Source: Odoribacter laneus YIT 12061 (GTDB lineage: Bacteria > Bacteroidota > Bacteroidia > Bacteroidales > Marinifilaceae). From it: 64,000 nucleotides of DNA. Within the stretch, counting starts at the first letter, position 1. Each line of letters begins with the position of its first letter. The stretch is taken from positions 2,750,392 to 2,814,391 of the forward strand of contig NZ_JH594596.1 in assembly GCF_000243215.1 (NCBI RefSeq), given 5' to 3'. Below, piece after piece: positions 37,754 to 46,155 of this stretch. The position numbers were made by a program, and so were the translations under genes. The notes under the pieces were generated by a model that was not told the DNA's origin, did not search any database, and saw nothing but the letters and a program-made list of their open reading frames with translations.

Positions 37754-38911
37754 TCAGGATAAATACACATTTCTCACAAATTGCGCCTTCAAGCGGGATA
37801 AAACCAAAACCGGCAATAGGATAAATATTCCCAAAGCTACATAAGACGACCACGAATATTCCATCGGAATTCCGTTTAAAGCTTGATCGACATAGAGCAA
37901 AAAGTAATGCCGCATGGGAAAAAGATTGGCAAACCATTGCATCGGCTCGGGCATAGAACGTACCGGAAAAGTAAAACCGCTAATCGAAAAAGAAAGTACG
38001 GCCCAAAGTGCACAACTACTCAGTGCCAACCGGTTGCGAGGAAAGATCCCCACCATCAACAAAGCAAATCCCTGAGAAGCAGCAATTAATAAAAACATAG
38101 CTAAAAACATGGGAAAAAATCCGCTGTTCAAAGGGAAATGTAAAAAACGATATAACAACACCAGACAAAAAGTCCCGGTTATCAAAAATAATAACAACTG
38201 TGTTATTCCTTTCCCTGCTATAGCGACTCCTATAGAATGCCGGCTAAGTCTCATCCATTCGCATGCCGTTCCCCTCTTCAATTCTTCTCCTATACTGAAT
38301 ACCAGGGTGAACATAGCAAACATACTGATAAAGGCAGGCATTAAAATATTAGATAAATATATAGCATAACTCAACCAAGGGTTATTCAAAGGGTGTATGT
38401 CTACCGCTACCGGGTTCAGGCGGGCAGAAAGCTGAGGCTCTGTCATCCCTTTTGCCTGTAAAAGTGCCCGTTGAACGGCCCCGTTAGCCAATGCCGCCTG
38501 TAAACGCATATCCTTATATATCAAAGAACCCGGCAAAATATAAGAATCGTTTGTATAAAAAGAAAGCACTGGCTCCTTTCCGGAAGAAGCATCCCGCTGA
38601 AAATGAGCAGGGATAAGAAATATTCCATAGATTTTTCCTTCCTGCATAGCTTTCCGGGCTTCCGTAAAATTCTCTGCTTTCATGACAATTTCCGTTTGCC
38701 CGAAAGCATCCAAAGAACGGGTCAAAGAACGAGATACGGAAGTGTTATCCAGGTCCACAACGGCTACCGGTAAATTTACAGGTACTCCTCCTTTGAATAA
38801 ATCGGCAAAAAAGAGAAAGCACAAAACCGGAGCTATTACAATCATAAAGAGATAAATCCGGCGAAAAGCCAACTGCCTTATTTCCCGTTTCATTATGGTA
38901 ATCAGTCCCAT
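37754..38911 (-). CDS. ABC-2 type transporter permease (first of pair)
   Basis: 385 residues from the ATG at 38911 (a TTG two codons upstream is less likely). The layout matches its partner: N-terminal helix (IYLFMIVIAPVLCFLFFADLF), extracytoplasmic domain starting VPVNLPVAVVDLDNTSVSRS, and five C-terminal helices with SGFTFPVRSMPEPMQWFANL and the end motif ILLPVLVLSRLKAQF. The shared AVVDxDN motif shows that the two permeases are paralogues. It lies 71 bp after the adaptor gene in a TetR-associated operon. Drug, lipid or bile-salt export is plausible, but the substrate is not shown. Confidence 0.88.
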   Translation of the reverse strand: MGLITIMKREIRQLAFRRIYLFMIVIAPVLCFLFFADLFKGGVPVNLPVAVVDLDNTSVSRSLTRSLDAFGQTEIVMKAENFTEARKAMQEGKIYGIFLIPAHFQRDASSGKEPVLSFYTNDSYILPGSLIYKDMRLQAALANGAVQRALLQAKGMTEPQLSARLNPVAVDIHPLNNPWLSYAIYLSNILMPAFISMFAMFTLVFSIGEELKRGTACEWMRLSRHSIGVAIAGKGITQLLLFLITGTFCLVLLYRFLHFPLNSGFFPMFLAMFLLIAASQGFALLMVGIFPRNRLALSSCALWAVLSFSISGFTFPVRSMPEPMQWFANLFPMRHYFLLYVDQALNGIPMEYSWSSYVALGIFILLPVLVLSRLKAQFVRNVYLS

Positions 38912-38982
38912 TTTCAATTTCGGATTAATATCGGATAACAGATTCTCTATTCTTCAAAAGATATCGTCCTCAGTCAGGCATT

Positions 38983-39966
38983 TTATCTTTTTTTCAATAC
39001 GCTCATTCCAGGACGGAAACCTTCCACCTTTTCTGTAGGGACGGCTTTCACCTCGAAGGTCTTAGCATCAAACTGTCCGGTTGTTTTGGTCGCCCTCCAG
39101 GCAGCATAACTTCCCCTATCCTTCATATAGGTCACCTTTAAAGTCACTTCGCGATTGTCCAAAGCAGGAATAACAGCCGTAAAAGTTTCCCCCATCCGGA
39201 TATCTCCCAACAAATCTTCGCGAATATTGAACGACACCCACATATCCTCCAGATCCATTACATCCATAATAGGAGCACCTGTTCCCACCAATTCTCCGAC
39301 TTTAGGGTAACGTTCGGAAATTTCTCCGTCGATAGGAGATACCAGAAAAGTTTCATTGATATAAGACTCCACTTCCGCAACAGCTCCACGGGCCCGGTTT
39401 ACCTGTGCTTCCGCTGCCAGTTTATCCTCCCGTTGAGCTCCGTTTTTCGCCATCTCATACTGAGCATGAGCAGCCTTTTCGGTAGCTTGCATCGCCCTAT
39501 AGTTTGCTTCGGCTTCATCCCGTTTTTGCGCAGATACCACCTCATTTTCAAACAAGGATTGCACCCGTTCATACGATTTACGGGCAATCTCAAGAGCTGC
39601 TAGCGCCTTTTGCCAATTTTGGTAAGCCATAGATAACTGTTCGGAACGCGATCCTTTGTCCACTTTTTCATTCATCGCCCGGGCTGCTTTTTCTGCAGCC
39701 ATTGCCTGTTCAAATTTGGCTAACACTTCCGGGCTATCCAAAATGACCAAAGTATCCCCTTTACGTACCGGCTCTCCTTCATTTGCCCTGAATTCTTCAA
39801 TACGTCCGGGCACCTTCCCGGAAATTCTCACCACCGTTGCTTCTGCTTCTCCTTGAATCACTTCCGGTAAGGGATTCCAAAAAATAAAAGCAAGGATCAC
39901 GACGAACAATACGAGCCCGATGACCCCCAAAAATACGGCTAACTTATTTTTTTCTTTCTTTTCCAT
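38983..39966 (-). CDS. HlyD-family adaptor of the ABC-2 exporter
   Basis: 327 residues anchored by one helix (LAVFLGVIGLVLFVVILAFIF, about residues 9-29). Lipoyl halves (FRANEGEPVRKGDTLVILDS; FLVSPIDGEISERYPKVGEL) flank a coiled coil of about 100 residues (EQAMAAEKAARAMNEKVDKG...). The C-terminal barrel ends GFRPGMSVLKKR. Size and pattern match the YbhG/YhiI/EmrA-like adaptors that work with ABC-2 permeases. It is placed between the TolC gene (26 bp upstream) and the first ABC-2 permease. Confidence 0.9.
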   Translation of the reverse strand: MEKKEKNKLAVFLGVIGLVLFVVILAFIFWNPLPEVIQGEAEATVVRISGKVPGRIEEFRANEGEPVRKGDTLVILDSPEVLAKFEQAMAAEKAARAMNEKVDKGSRSEQLSMAYQNWQKALAALEIARKSYERVQSLFENEVVSAQKRDEAEANYRAMQATEKAAHAQYEMAKNGAQREDKLAAEAQVNRARGAVAEVESYINETFLVSPIDGEISERYPKVGELVGTGAPIMDVMDLEDMWVSFNIREDLLGDIRMGETFTAVIPALDNREVTLKVTYMKDRGSYAAWRATKTTGQFDAKTFEVKAVPTEKVEGFRPGMSVLKKR

Positions 39967-39992
39967 CCTATTTGAATATAATTCATTATGTA

Positions 39993-41405
39993 TTAATTCT
40001 CTTGTCCTAAAATACCATAAGCTTTTTGTAAATAAACTTCACATAATTTCATTTCTATACGGGAATCGATAAGCTCGGCATGGGCTGACAACCAAGCAGC
40101 CTGAGCTTCCAACACATTGGACACCGGAATAGTACCTTCCTGAAAGCCGAGGTTCGCCAATTTCAGATTTTCATCCGCCCTTTCCAGATTATTCCCAGCC
40201 ATTTCCAGTTTTTTAGCCACTTCTTTTATTTTAAATTCCGACTGCCTGACCTGCAACTCAATTTGTTCTTTCGCTTCCAACAAACGATATTCCATAATAC
40301 CTGTCTGAGCGCGGGCATTTCTCAAACTCTTACGGGAAGCTCCCCAATGAAAAATAGGAGCTTTTACGCCAATACCCACACTCCACATGCCGTCGAACTT
40401 GGTGCTGATTCCATCGAAAAAAGAAGGAGCCATCGTCAGGTAATTTGCTGTTAAAGCCACTGTGGGTAAATATTGGGAAAGAGCTATTTTCTCTTTTTTC
40501 TTATACATCTGGGTAGCCAACTCCAGACCGATCACTTCCGGACGTTTTGCATAAACCTGTTCCAAAGGCAACTGTTCAATATTTGGCAATCCGTTTCCTT
40601 CTATATTTTCGTCCCTTAACGGAAAAATCGTATCGGTACTCAAACCACATACCTGATTCAAGCGCATACGGGAGAGGCTTAAACCGTCTTCCACCCGCAA
40701 CTGCTGCATTTCAGCTTCATTTAACTTTACTCTTACAGAAAGTACATCGGCTTTCGTGGACAATCCGGTTTTATACATTAAATCGATATCGTGTTCAAAC
40801 TTTTTCAGAGCCTCCACATATTTTTCAGCCAACTTTTTACGATTGATAAGAGAAACGACCTGCCAATAAGCTTCATCGGCCGTTTCGATCACATTTTGAA
40901 GTTCCAGTTCCCGCTTACTGTATGCCAATTGCAAGGAAAGTCCCGCCAGATGATTATAAGCCCGTATTTTACCACCCATATATACAGCTTGTGTCAACCC
41001 CAACTGTAAGAGAGCCGTATTCCGGTCGTCAACCGTCATCGCCTCTTTCGGTAACAAGGCATAATCTTTCGGCACCGGCTGTCCGTTTACAATCTGTACC
41101 TGATCGGGCCTAGGCTTCCAAGTTCCCTCCTGAATAGCCCCCACCGGCAAATAAGCATCCTGTTCCAGTAAATGAATCTTTTTTTGATTCCGCATATAAA
41201 CCCCTGTCGCATCTACCCCCGGAAGATACTTCGTAAAGGCTTCCTCCTTTTGTGCCAAACCCGCCAAAATTTCTTCATCGGCTATTTTCAATCTCTTATT
41301 ATTCTCTATAGCCAGATTCCGGCAATCCTGCAAACTGAACCCCGTCTGAGCCTTTATACTCAAACCGGACAATAATAAAACCGTACAGAAAAATACTCTT
41401 ATCAT
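39993..41405 (-). CDS. TolC-family outer-membrane protein of the ABC-2 exporter
   Basis: 470 residues from the ATG at 41405, chosen over an in-frame GTG at 41453 because it begins a clean signal peptide (MIRVFFCTVLLLSGLSIKAQ). Two efflux-protein repeats are visible (DCRNLAIENNKRLKIADEEI; LKLANLGFQEGTIPVSNVLE). It is the first gene of the operon TolC-HlyD-ABC2-ABC2. A candidate TetR operator at 41515-41528 lies 110 bp upstream, and two TetR genes precede it on the same strand, so the operon is probably TetR-repressed. Confidence 0.9.
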   Translation of the reverse strand: MIRVFFCTVLLLSGLSIKAQTGFSLQDCRNLAIENNKRLKIADEEILAGLAQKEEAFTKYLPGVDATGVYMRNQKKIHLLEQDAYLPVGAIQEGTWKPRPDQVQIVNGQPVPKDYALLPKEAMTVDDRNTALLQLGLTQAVYMGGKIRAYNHLAGLSLQLAYSKRELELQNVIETADEAYWQVVSLINRKKLAEKYVEALKKFEHDIDLMYKTGLSTKADVLSVRVKLNEAEMQQLRVEDGLSLSRMRLNQVCGLSTDTIFPLRDENIEGNGLPNIEQLPLEQVYAKRPEVIGLELATQMYKKKEKIALSQYLPTVALTANYLTMAPSFFDGISTKFDGMWSVGIGVKAPIFHWGASRKSLRNARAQTGIMEYRLLEAKEQIELQVRQSEFKIKEVAKKLEMAGNNLERADENLKLANLGFQEGTIPVSNVLEAQAAWLSAHAELIDSRIEMKLCEVYLQKAYGILGQEN

Positions 41406-41514
41406 CTTTTCAGGGTTTAAATCCAAATATTCACTTTTCTTCTTTAAATTCACTTCAATCTACGTAATCATTTATTTAGAGTCCGTTTCCCTTTTTTATC
41501 AAAGGTTCTATTTT

Positions 41515-41528
41515 ATACTTTCCGGTAT
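41515..41528 (-). promoter_or_regulatory. Candidate TetR operator before the ABC-2 export operon
   Basis: ATAC-N6-GTAT. On the minus strand the wider sequence CATACCGGAAAGTATAAA matches the one before the first tetR gene (CATACCGAAAAGTATAAA, 42751-42764) at 17 of 18 positions. It lies between the second tetR gene and the TolC gene. Confidence 0.6.
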
Positions 41529-41538
41529 GTAACAGTCC

Positions 41539-42147
41539 CTAAAAAGAAGGTACGGAAACCAAAGCGTACAATTGCTCATATTGCGACCGCATAGAGGAAA
41601 GAGCATAAGATATATCCTGGTGCATGACTAAATAATTTACCATACCAGCACTGATATTGAGTATATTCTTAGCTAAAACCGAAGTATCCGCATCCTTCCG
41701 TAATTCCCCTCTCTTTTTAGCCTCCAGAATCAATTGTTCCAATTTCGACAGTCGCTGCATTTTAGAAATAATGGTAACTTTCTTCAGTTCGGGAAATAAA
41801 GCAATGACCTCCACCAACAAAGAAAGAGACAATACTTCAGGAATCTCACTATTGAACGACTTGGCCGTATAATTATGAATGCCAGACATCTTTCGGATAG
41901 TCAAATCAACATATTCCCTCAAGGTCGTAATGCTATTGAATTCCATCGTCCGTTGCTTATCTATCATATCGTAATAACGAATCAGGCCTTCTTTCAAAAC
42001 TTCTTCTTTGCTGCTAAAATGGTAATAAAAAGTTCCCTTCGTGATACCGACAGCTTTTTCTATATCACTTAACTTCACGGCTTTAAATCCTTTTTTTAAA
42101 AACAGCAAAAAAGCCTTTTCTATAATCAGAATTCGGGTATTTACCAT
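41539..42147 (-). CDS. TetR-family transcriptional regulator 2
   Basis: 202 residues. The N-terminal helix-turn-helix is typical (KLSDIEKAVGITKGTFYYHF, then KEEVLKEGL). The C-terminal ligand-binding domain is all-helical and poorly conserved, as usual. Its ATG overlaps the stop codon of the upstream tetR gene by one base (TAATG), so the two are translationally coupled. It is paralogous to that gene (shared IxKAF-FLxKGFKA and GMVN/SMVN segments). It probably represses the TolC-HlyD-ABC2 operon that follows, alone or as a heterodimer. Confidence 0.9.
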   Translation of the reverse strand: MVNTRILIIEKAFLLFLKKGFKAVKLSDIEKAVGITKGTFYYHFSSKEEVLKEGLIRYYDMIDKQRTMEFNSITTLREYVDLTIRKMSGIHNYTAKSFNSEIPEVLSLSLLVEVIALFPELKKVTIISKMQRLSKLEQLILEAKKRGELRKDADTSVLAKNILNISAGMVNYLVMHQDISYALSSMRSQYEQLYALVSVPSF

Positions 42148-42746
42148 TACTTTTTTATCAACATATAATATTGTTCAAATTGCATACGCATATCTGAAAA
42201 AGCATAACTCAAATCAGCACTCATCAATTCAATATTTACCATACTCATAGGAACCGACATCAAATTCCGGGCCAATACAGAAGTATCCAATGAATTGAGA
42301 ATCTCTTCCTGTTGTTTTGCTTTTATAATCATTTCTTCCCAACGAGCCAAACGATTTTTTAACAAAGCATCTATTCTCTGCCGGTATACCGGAAATAAAA
42401 ACTCTATTTCCAAAACCAACTGAAAATAAAATTCTTCAATAATAAACGTACCGAATAACTCTCTCAGTTGCTGCGCCCGTCTTTCTTTTTCTTGTAAGAC
42501 GACTTCTATATATTCTTTTAACGAACGGATCTGATGAAATGCGGCTTCATCAATATCCTCTATCACCATAGCATAACGCTCCAAACCTTCTTTTAATATT
42601 TCTTCTTTGTTTTTGAAATAATAGTAAAAAGCCCCCTTTGTCAAACCGGTTATCTGCTCCAGATTTTTAAGCGTACAAGCTTTATAGCCTTTATTTAAAA
42701 ACTCAAAAAAAGCCTTGTTGACAATTACATTTCTCGGAGTGTTCAT
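42147..42746 (-). CDS. TetR-family transcriptional regulator 1
   Basis: 199 residues from the ATG at 42746; the frame upstream is open but lies across the operator. The N-terminal helix-turn-helix reads TLKNLEQITGLTKGAFYYYF, followed by KNKEEILKEGLERY. The C-terminal half is helical and would bind an unknown ligand. A palindromic ATAC-N6-GTAT element lies 4 bp before the start codon, pointing to autorepression. The next tetR gene overlaps its stop. It is transcribed divergently from the ABC ATPase gene at 43007. Confidence 0.9.
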   Translation of the reverse strand: MNTPRNVIVNKAFFEFLNKGYKACTLKNLEQITGLTKGAFYYYFKNKEEILKEGLERYAMVIEDIDEAAFHQIRSLKEYIEVVLQEKERRAQQLRELFGTFIIEEFYFQLVLEIEFLFPVYRQRIDALLKNRLARWEEMIIKAKQQEEILNSLDTSVLARNLMSVPMSMVNIELMSADLSYAFSDMRMQFEQYYMLIKK

Positions 42747-42750
42747 ATTT

Positions 42751-42764
42751 ATACTTTTCGGTAT
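42751..42764 (-). promoter_or_regulatory. Candidate TetR operator before the tetR pair
   Basis: ATAC-TTTTCG-GTAT, immediately upstream of the tetR1 ATG. The near-identical copy at 41515-41528 supports it as a shared operator. Confidence 0.6.
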
Positions 42765-42851
42765 GCAAATTAAATAAACTTTCTGCATATACTAAAAATA
42801 GTTTTGAATAATTTTTTATTTCCTCTTTCCAAAGTAAATAATAAAAGTAAG

Positions 42852-42890
42852 TGTAAAAAAACAAGACAGAAGGTGTCCATTTTTTTTACA
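42852..42890 (+). promoter_or_regulatory. Tandem enhancer sites upstream of the ABC ATPase
   Basis: The distal site is TGTA-AAAAAACAA-GACA (42852-42868) and the proximal site TGTC-CATTTTTTT-TACA (42874-42890), starts 22 bp apart. Each differs by one base from the TGTC-N9-GACA half-site pattern seen at 6048 and 9938. The proximal site ends 55 nt before the -24 element. Confidence 0.62.
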
Positions 42891-42945
42891 CATAACGCTT
42901 TTCTCTTTTCATTTACCACCCTGTATCTTAAATAATTACGTACTT

Positions 42946-42961
42946 TGGCACAAAAATAGCT
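42946..42961 (+). promoter_or_regulatory. Sigma-54 -24/-12 promoter of the ABC ATPase gene
   Basis: TGGCACAAAAATAGCT matches the consensus TGGCACR-N4-TTGCW at all but one fixed position (A for the second T of the -12 half), with correct GG/GC spacing. Transcription should start near 42971, a 36-nt leader. This is the best sigma-54 promoter in the window. Confidence 0.7.
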
Positions 42962-43006
42962 ATGCTTTTGACGAGAAGATGAAAAAAAGATTTAAAAAAG
43001 AAATAT

Positions 43007-43684
43007 ATGATAAGAATAGAAAATCTGAATAAAGTTTTCCGTACGGAAGAAGTGGAAACTACGGCTTTAAACAATGTCTCTATCCACATTAAGGAGGGAG
43101 AATTTGTTGCCATCATGGGACCTTCCGGGTGTGGTAAATCTACTTTATTGAATATCGTTGGTTTATTGGATAATCCGACTTCCGGAAAATACTATTTTGA
43201 CGGAAAAGAAGTAGGGGCTTTAAAAGAAAGACAACGTACAATGGTTCGTAAAGGAAATATCGGTTTCGTATTCCAAAGTTTCAATCTGATTGACGAATTG
43301 AATGTATACGAAAATATCGAACTACCTCTGATTTATCTAAAGATGAAGGCCTCCGAAAGAAAAGAAAAAGTCAACCGGATGCTCGAACGGATGCAGATCA
43401 GTCACCGGGCGAAACATTTTCCGCAACAATTATCCGGAGGTCAGCAACAACGTGTAGCGATAGCTCGTGCCGTAGTGGCCGGTCCGAAGCTGATCCTTGC
43501 CGACGAACCTACCGGTAACCTGGATTCTAAAAACGGTATACAAGTTATGAATCTCTTGACCGAATTAAATAAAGAAGGAACTACCATTGTGATGGTTACT
43601 CACTCTCAACACGATGCCTCTTTTACCCATCGGATCATCAATTTATTCGACGGACAAGTTGTAACTGAAAAACCAAACTTATAA
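43007..43684 (+). CDS. ABC transporter ATPase, MacB/LolD type
   Basis: 225 residues, a complete nucleotide-binding domain: Walker [10 protein letters not shown] (38-46), Q-loop [12 protein letters not shown], signature LSGGQ (142-146), Walker B LILADEP, then the D-loop and H-loop (VTHSQHD). It belongs to the subfamily that powers FtsX/MacB permeases, which carry out mechanotransmission or extrusion rather than uptake. No permease gene adjoins it. The nearest suitable permeases are the FtsX array at 54.7-64 kb, part of which carries the same tandem enhancer plus sigma-54 promoter, so I infer that this ATPase serves several permeases. A hairpin terminator follows. Confidence 0.93.
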   Translation: MIRIENLNKVFRTEEVETTALNNVSIHIKEGEFVAIMGPSGCGKSTLLNIVGLLDNPTSGKYYFDGKEVGALKERQRTMVRKGNIGFVFQSFNLIDELNVYENIELPLIYLKMKASERKEKVNRMLERMQISHRAKHFPQQLSGGQQQRVAIARAVVAGPKLILADEPTGNLDSKNGIQVMNLLTELNKEGTTIVMVTHSQHDASFTHRIINLFDGQVVTEKPNL

Positions 43685-43712
43685 ACTTAAATTTTCTCAT
43701 AAATTCTTACTG

Positions 43713-43746
43713 AACAGAAGCCGTCCTCATGCAGACGGCTTCTGTT
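43713..43746. terminator. Hairpin between the convergent ATPase and symporter genes
   Basis: AACAGAAGCCGTC (43713-43725) and GACGGCTTCTGTT (43734-43746) form a perfect 13-bp stem over an 8-nt loop. There is no strong T-run on either side. Confidence 0.7.
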
Positions 43747-43771
43747 ATATCCGATCGGAGGAAAGTAAAAC

Positions 43772-44944
43772 TTAGCTTTCCCTGCCTTTATAAATACGAT
43801 TTATGATTACTGCTATGGCACCGTCACCCGTTACATTGGTCGCCGTACCGAAACTATCCATTGCAATATAAAGGGCAATCATCAGGCCTTGGGCCGTTTC
43901 ATCAAAACCCAACATGGACTGCAATAAACCCAAAGCGGCCATAATAGCTCCTCCGGGCACTCCCGGAGCCGCCACCATAGCTATACCTAACATCATGATA
44001 AAACCGGCAAATTGTCCAAAATGTACCTCCATTCCGGACATCAGCATAATGGCCATCGCACAGGCAACAATTTTCATCGTACTACCCGACAAATGAATAG
44101 TAGCACAAAGGGGTATGACAAAACCTGCTAATTCAGGACGCACTCCGTTCTTTATGGTTTGTTCCAAAGTCACAGGAATTGTAGCTGCCGACGATTGCGT
44201 ACCCAAAGCCGTCATATAAGCTGGTAACATATTTTTAAATAAATGAAAAGGGTTCGCTTTTCCGACTAAACCGGCAATAAAGAATTGAAGAAAAAGCAGA
44301 ATTACAGTCATAACAAAAATGACCAAAATAATCTTTACAAAAACACCCATTACACCTGCCACCTGACCGGAATTGGTCATATTTAAAAATATACCGAAAA
44401 TATACAAAGGCAAAAGTGGGATAATGACAGACATAATCACGACATTAATAATATCTTTGAAATCTTCCATCATACCTTTCAACTTATCTCCGGAAATAAC
44501 AGACATTCCCAATCCCAGGGTAAAAGCCAAAATCAAAGAGGTCATCACACCCATTAAAGGGGGCATTTCGATCGTAAAATACGGTGTAAGTGCTTTTACT
44601 TCCTCTTCTCCTAAAGGGGTAAGGGTCTCTGCAGTATCCAGCAACCAAGGATAAGTGAAATCACAAGTAAAATAAGTAAAGAAACCGGAAAATAAAGTAA
44701 AACAATAAGCCAACAAAGCTGTAATCAGCAAAAGCCGTCCCGCTCCTTTGCCCAAATCAGCAATACCCGGAGCGACTAATCCTAAAATAAGCAAAGGAAT
44801 AATAAAGCCCAAAAAATTCCCAAACAAAGAATTAATGGTTATAAAAATCCGGACCAATCCATCCGGGAAAAACAAACCACAAACGATTCCGGCTACTATT
44901 GCAAGAATAATACGCGGTAAAAGACCTAATTTTATTTTTCTCAT
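43772..44944 (-). CDS. Dicarboxylate/amino acid:cation symporter (DAACS family)
   Basis: 390 residues with about eight helices. The family hallmark is the Ser-rich re-entrant loop ALGTQSSAATIPVTLEQ, followed by a region with VIPLCATIHLSGSTM and the final DSFGTATNVTGDGAIAVIIN, which matches the substrate- and Na+-binding NxxGD region of GltPh-like carriers. It imports glutamate, aspartate, dicarboxylates or a neutral amino acid with Na+ or H+. It is a single gene, divergent from the EamA transporter gene. The exact substrate cannot be told. Confidence 0.9.
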   Translation of the reverse strand: MRKIKLGLLPRIILAIVAGIVCGLFFPDGLVRIFITINSLFGNFLGFIIPLLILGLVAPGIADLGKGAGRLLLITALLAYCFTLFSGFFTYFTCDFTYPWLLDTAETLTPLGEEEVKALTPYFTIEMPPLMGVMTSLILAFTLGLGMSVISGDKLKGMMEDFKDIINVVIMSVIIPLLPLYIFGIFLNMTNSGQVAGVMGVFVKIILVIFVMTVILLFLQFFIAGLVGKANPFHLFKNMLPAYMTALGTQSSAATIPVTLEQTIKNGVRPELAGFVIPLCATIHLSGSTMKIVACAMAIMLMSGMEVHFGQFAGFIMMLGIAMVAAPGVPGGAIMAALGLLQSMLGFDETAQGLMIALYIAMDSFGTATNVTGDGAIAVIINRIYKGRES

Positions 44945-45089
44945 AAATCGGTTTTATTGTTAAAACGGTTAAGGCGCTGCAATGTTACAATTGTTTTTTT
45001 ATTTTTACAAGGGAAATGCCCGAATGTAGAAAGTTTAAACATTCTGGAAGAGGTAGAAAAAGGGATTTTCTTTTCCGGGCAATTAGTTG

Positions 45090-45097
45090 TACTTTTG
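45090..45097 (+). promoter_or_regulatory. Probable -7 element of the EamA transporter gene
   Basis: TACTTTTG fits TAnnTTTG. The -33 region is poor. The predicted start near 45105 lies 26 nt before the ATG at 45131 and rules out the longer reading frame that begins at 44957. Confidence 0.45.
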
Positions 45098-45130
45098 CAG
45101 AAAACGGGAATCCGTTCTAAATGCGACTTT

Positions 45131-46039
45131 ATGACAAAAGAAAAGTGGGAAGGGCATATTGCCATTCTTTTTACCAATCTTATTTTCGGGCTCAACACCC
45201 CTATTGCAAAAACAGTCGTTCCGGTATGGATTTCTCCCACCGCTCTCACGGCTTTGCGCATGTCTTTTGCGACCTTGATATTCTGGATAATCGCTTCTTT
45301 TTTTCCCAAAGAAAAAGTCAGTAGAAAAGATTTAGTAATCCTTTTATTCGGAGCCTTATTCGGACTTGTAGGGGCTCAGCTTTCCTTTGCGACAGCTTTA
45401 AAATACACATCGCCGGTAAATATTTCTTTGATAGCGGCCATGACCCCCGTTGTCGTTATGCTGATGGCAGCAATTTGGTTAAAAGAACCGATAACTTTTA
45501 AAAAAGCGGCTGGTGTAGCGGCTGGTGTAGCCGGAGCACTGCTTCTTATTTTTCATTCTTCCGGCGCCGCCAAAGGCCCTAACGAAATGCTAGGGAACTT
45601 GTTGAGTGTGATAAACATCATTACGTACGGTATTTACCTGATCATTACCCGCTCAGTCTCTTTGCGTTACAGTCCTATTACCTTAATGAAATGGATGTTT
45701 CTTTTCTCAGCCCTTTTTTCTCTCCCTCTCGGATGGCAGGATTTAGGCACAGCCAAAGCATTCTCCGAAATGGTCCCCTTGAGCGTATTAGGTCGAATCA
45801 GTTATATTGTCTTCATCGCTACCGGATTAGCTTATTTCCTTGTCCCCATGGCTTTAAAACGGATACGCCCGACAACGGTCAGTATGTACAATAACGCTCA
45901 ACCTTTAATTGCCTCGACTATTGCAATTACGATCGGGCAAGACATATTCAGTTGGGATAAACCCCTTGCAGCTGTTTTGGTATTTTCCGGAGTGTACCTG
46001 GTTACCCAAAGTAAATCCAAAGAAGAGTTGAAGGGATAA
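45131..46039 (+). CDS. EamA/DMT-family transporter
   Basis: 302 residues with ten predicted helices in two EamA repeats (residues about 8-140 and 155-300). Typical segments are FGLNTPIAKTVVPVWISPTA, ALKYTSPVNISLIAAMTPVV and, in the second repeat, LKRIRPTTVSMYNNAQPLIA. The start is the ATG at 45131, where the family similarity begins. DMT proteins export or import small metabolites such as amino acids; specificity is unknown. It is divergent from the symporter gene and ends at a very strong bidirectional terminator. Confidence 0.9.
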   Translation: MTKEKWEGHIAILFTNLIFGLNTPIAKTVVPVWISPTALTALRMSFATLIFWIIASFFPKEKVSRKDLVILLFGALFGLVGAQLSFATALKYTSPVNISLIAAMTPVVVMLMAAIWLKEPITFKKAAGVAAGVAGALLLIFHSSGAAKGPNEMLGNLLSVINIITYGIYLIITRSVSLRYSPITLMKWMFLFSALFSLPLGWQDLGTAKAFSEMVPLSVLGRISYIVFIATGLAYFLVPMALKRIRPTTVSMYNNAQPLIASTIAITIGQDIFSWDKPLAAVLVFSGVYLVTQSKSKEELKG

Positions 46040-46100
46040 AGGGACAGTAGTAACGTCACCCCTCTTTTTCAAAGATCAGAACAAAAACTTACCATAAAAA

Positions 46101-46137
46101 GGGTGACAAAAGGACAGTCCTTTTGTCACCCTTTTTT
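46101..46137. terminator. Strong bidirectional terminator
   Basis: GGGTGACAAAAGGAC (46101-46115) and GTCCTTTTGTCACCC (46117-46131) form a perfect 15-bp inverted repeat around one base. It is followed by six T on the plus strand and by a T-run on the minus strand, serving the convergent EamA and lipoprotein genes. Confidence 0.92.
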
Positions 46138-46155
46138 ACCATTAACCATCTGTAT

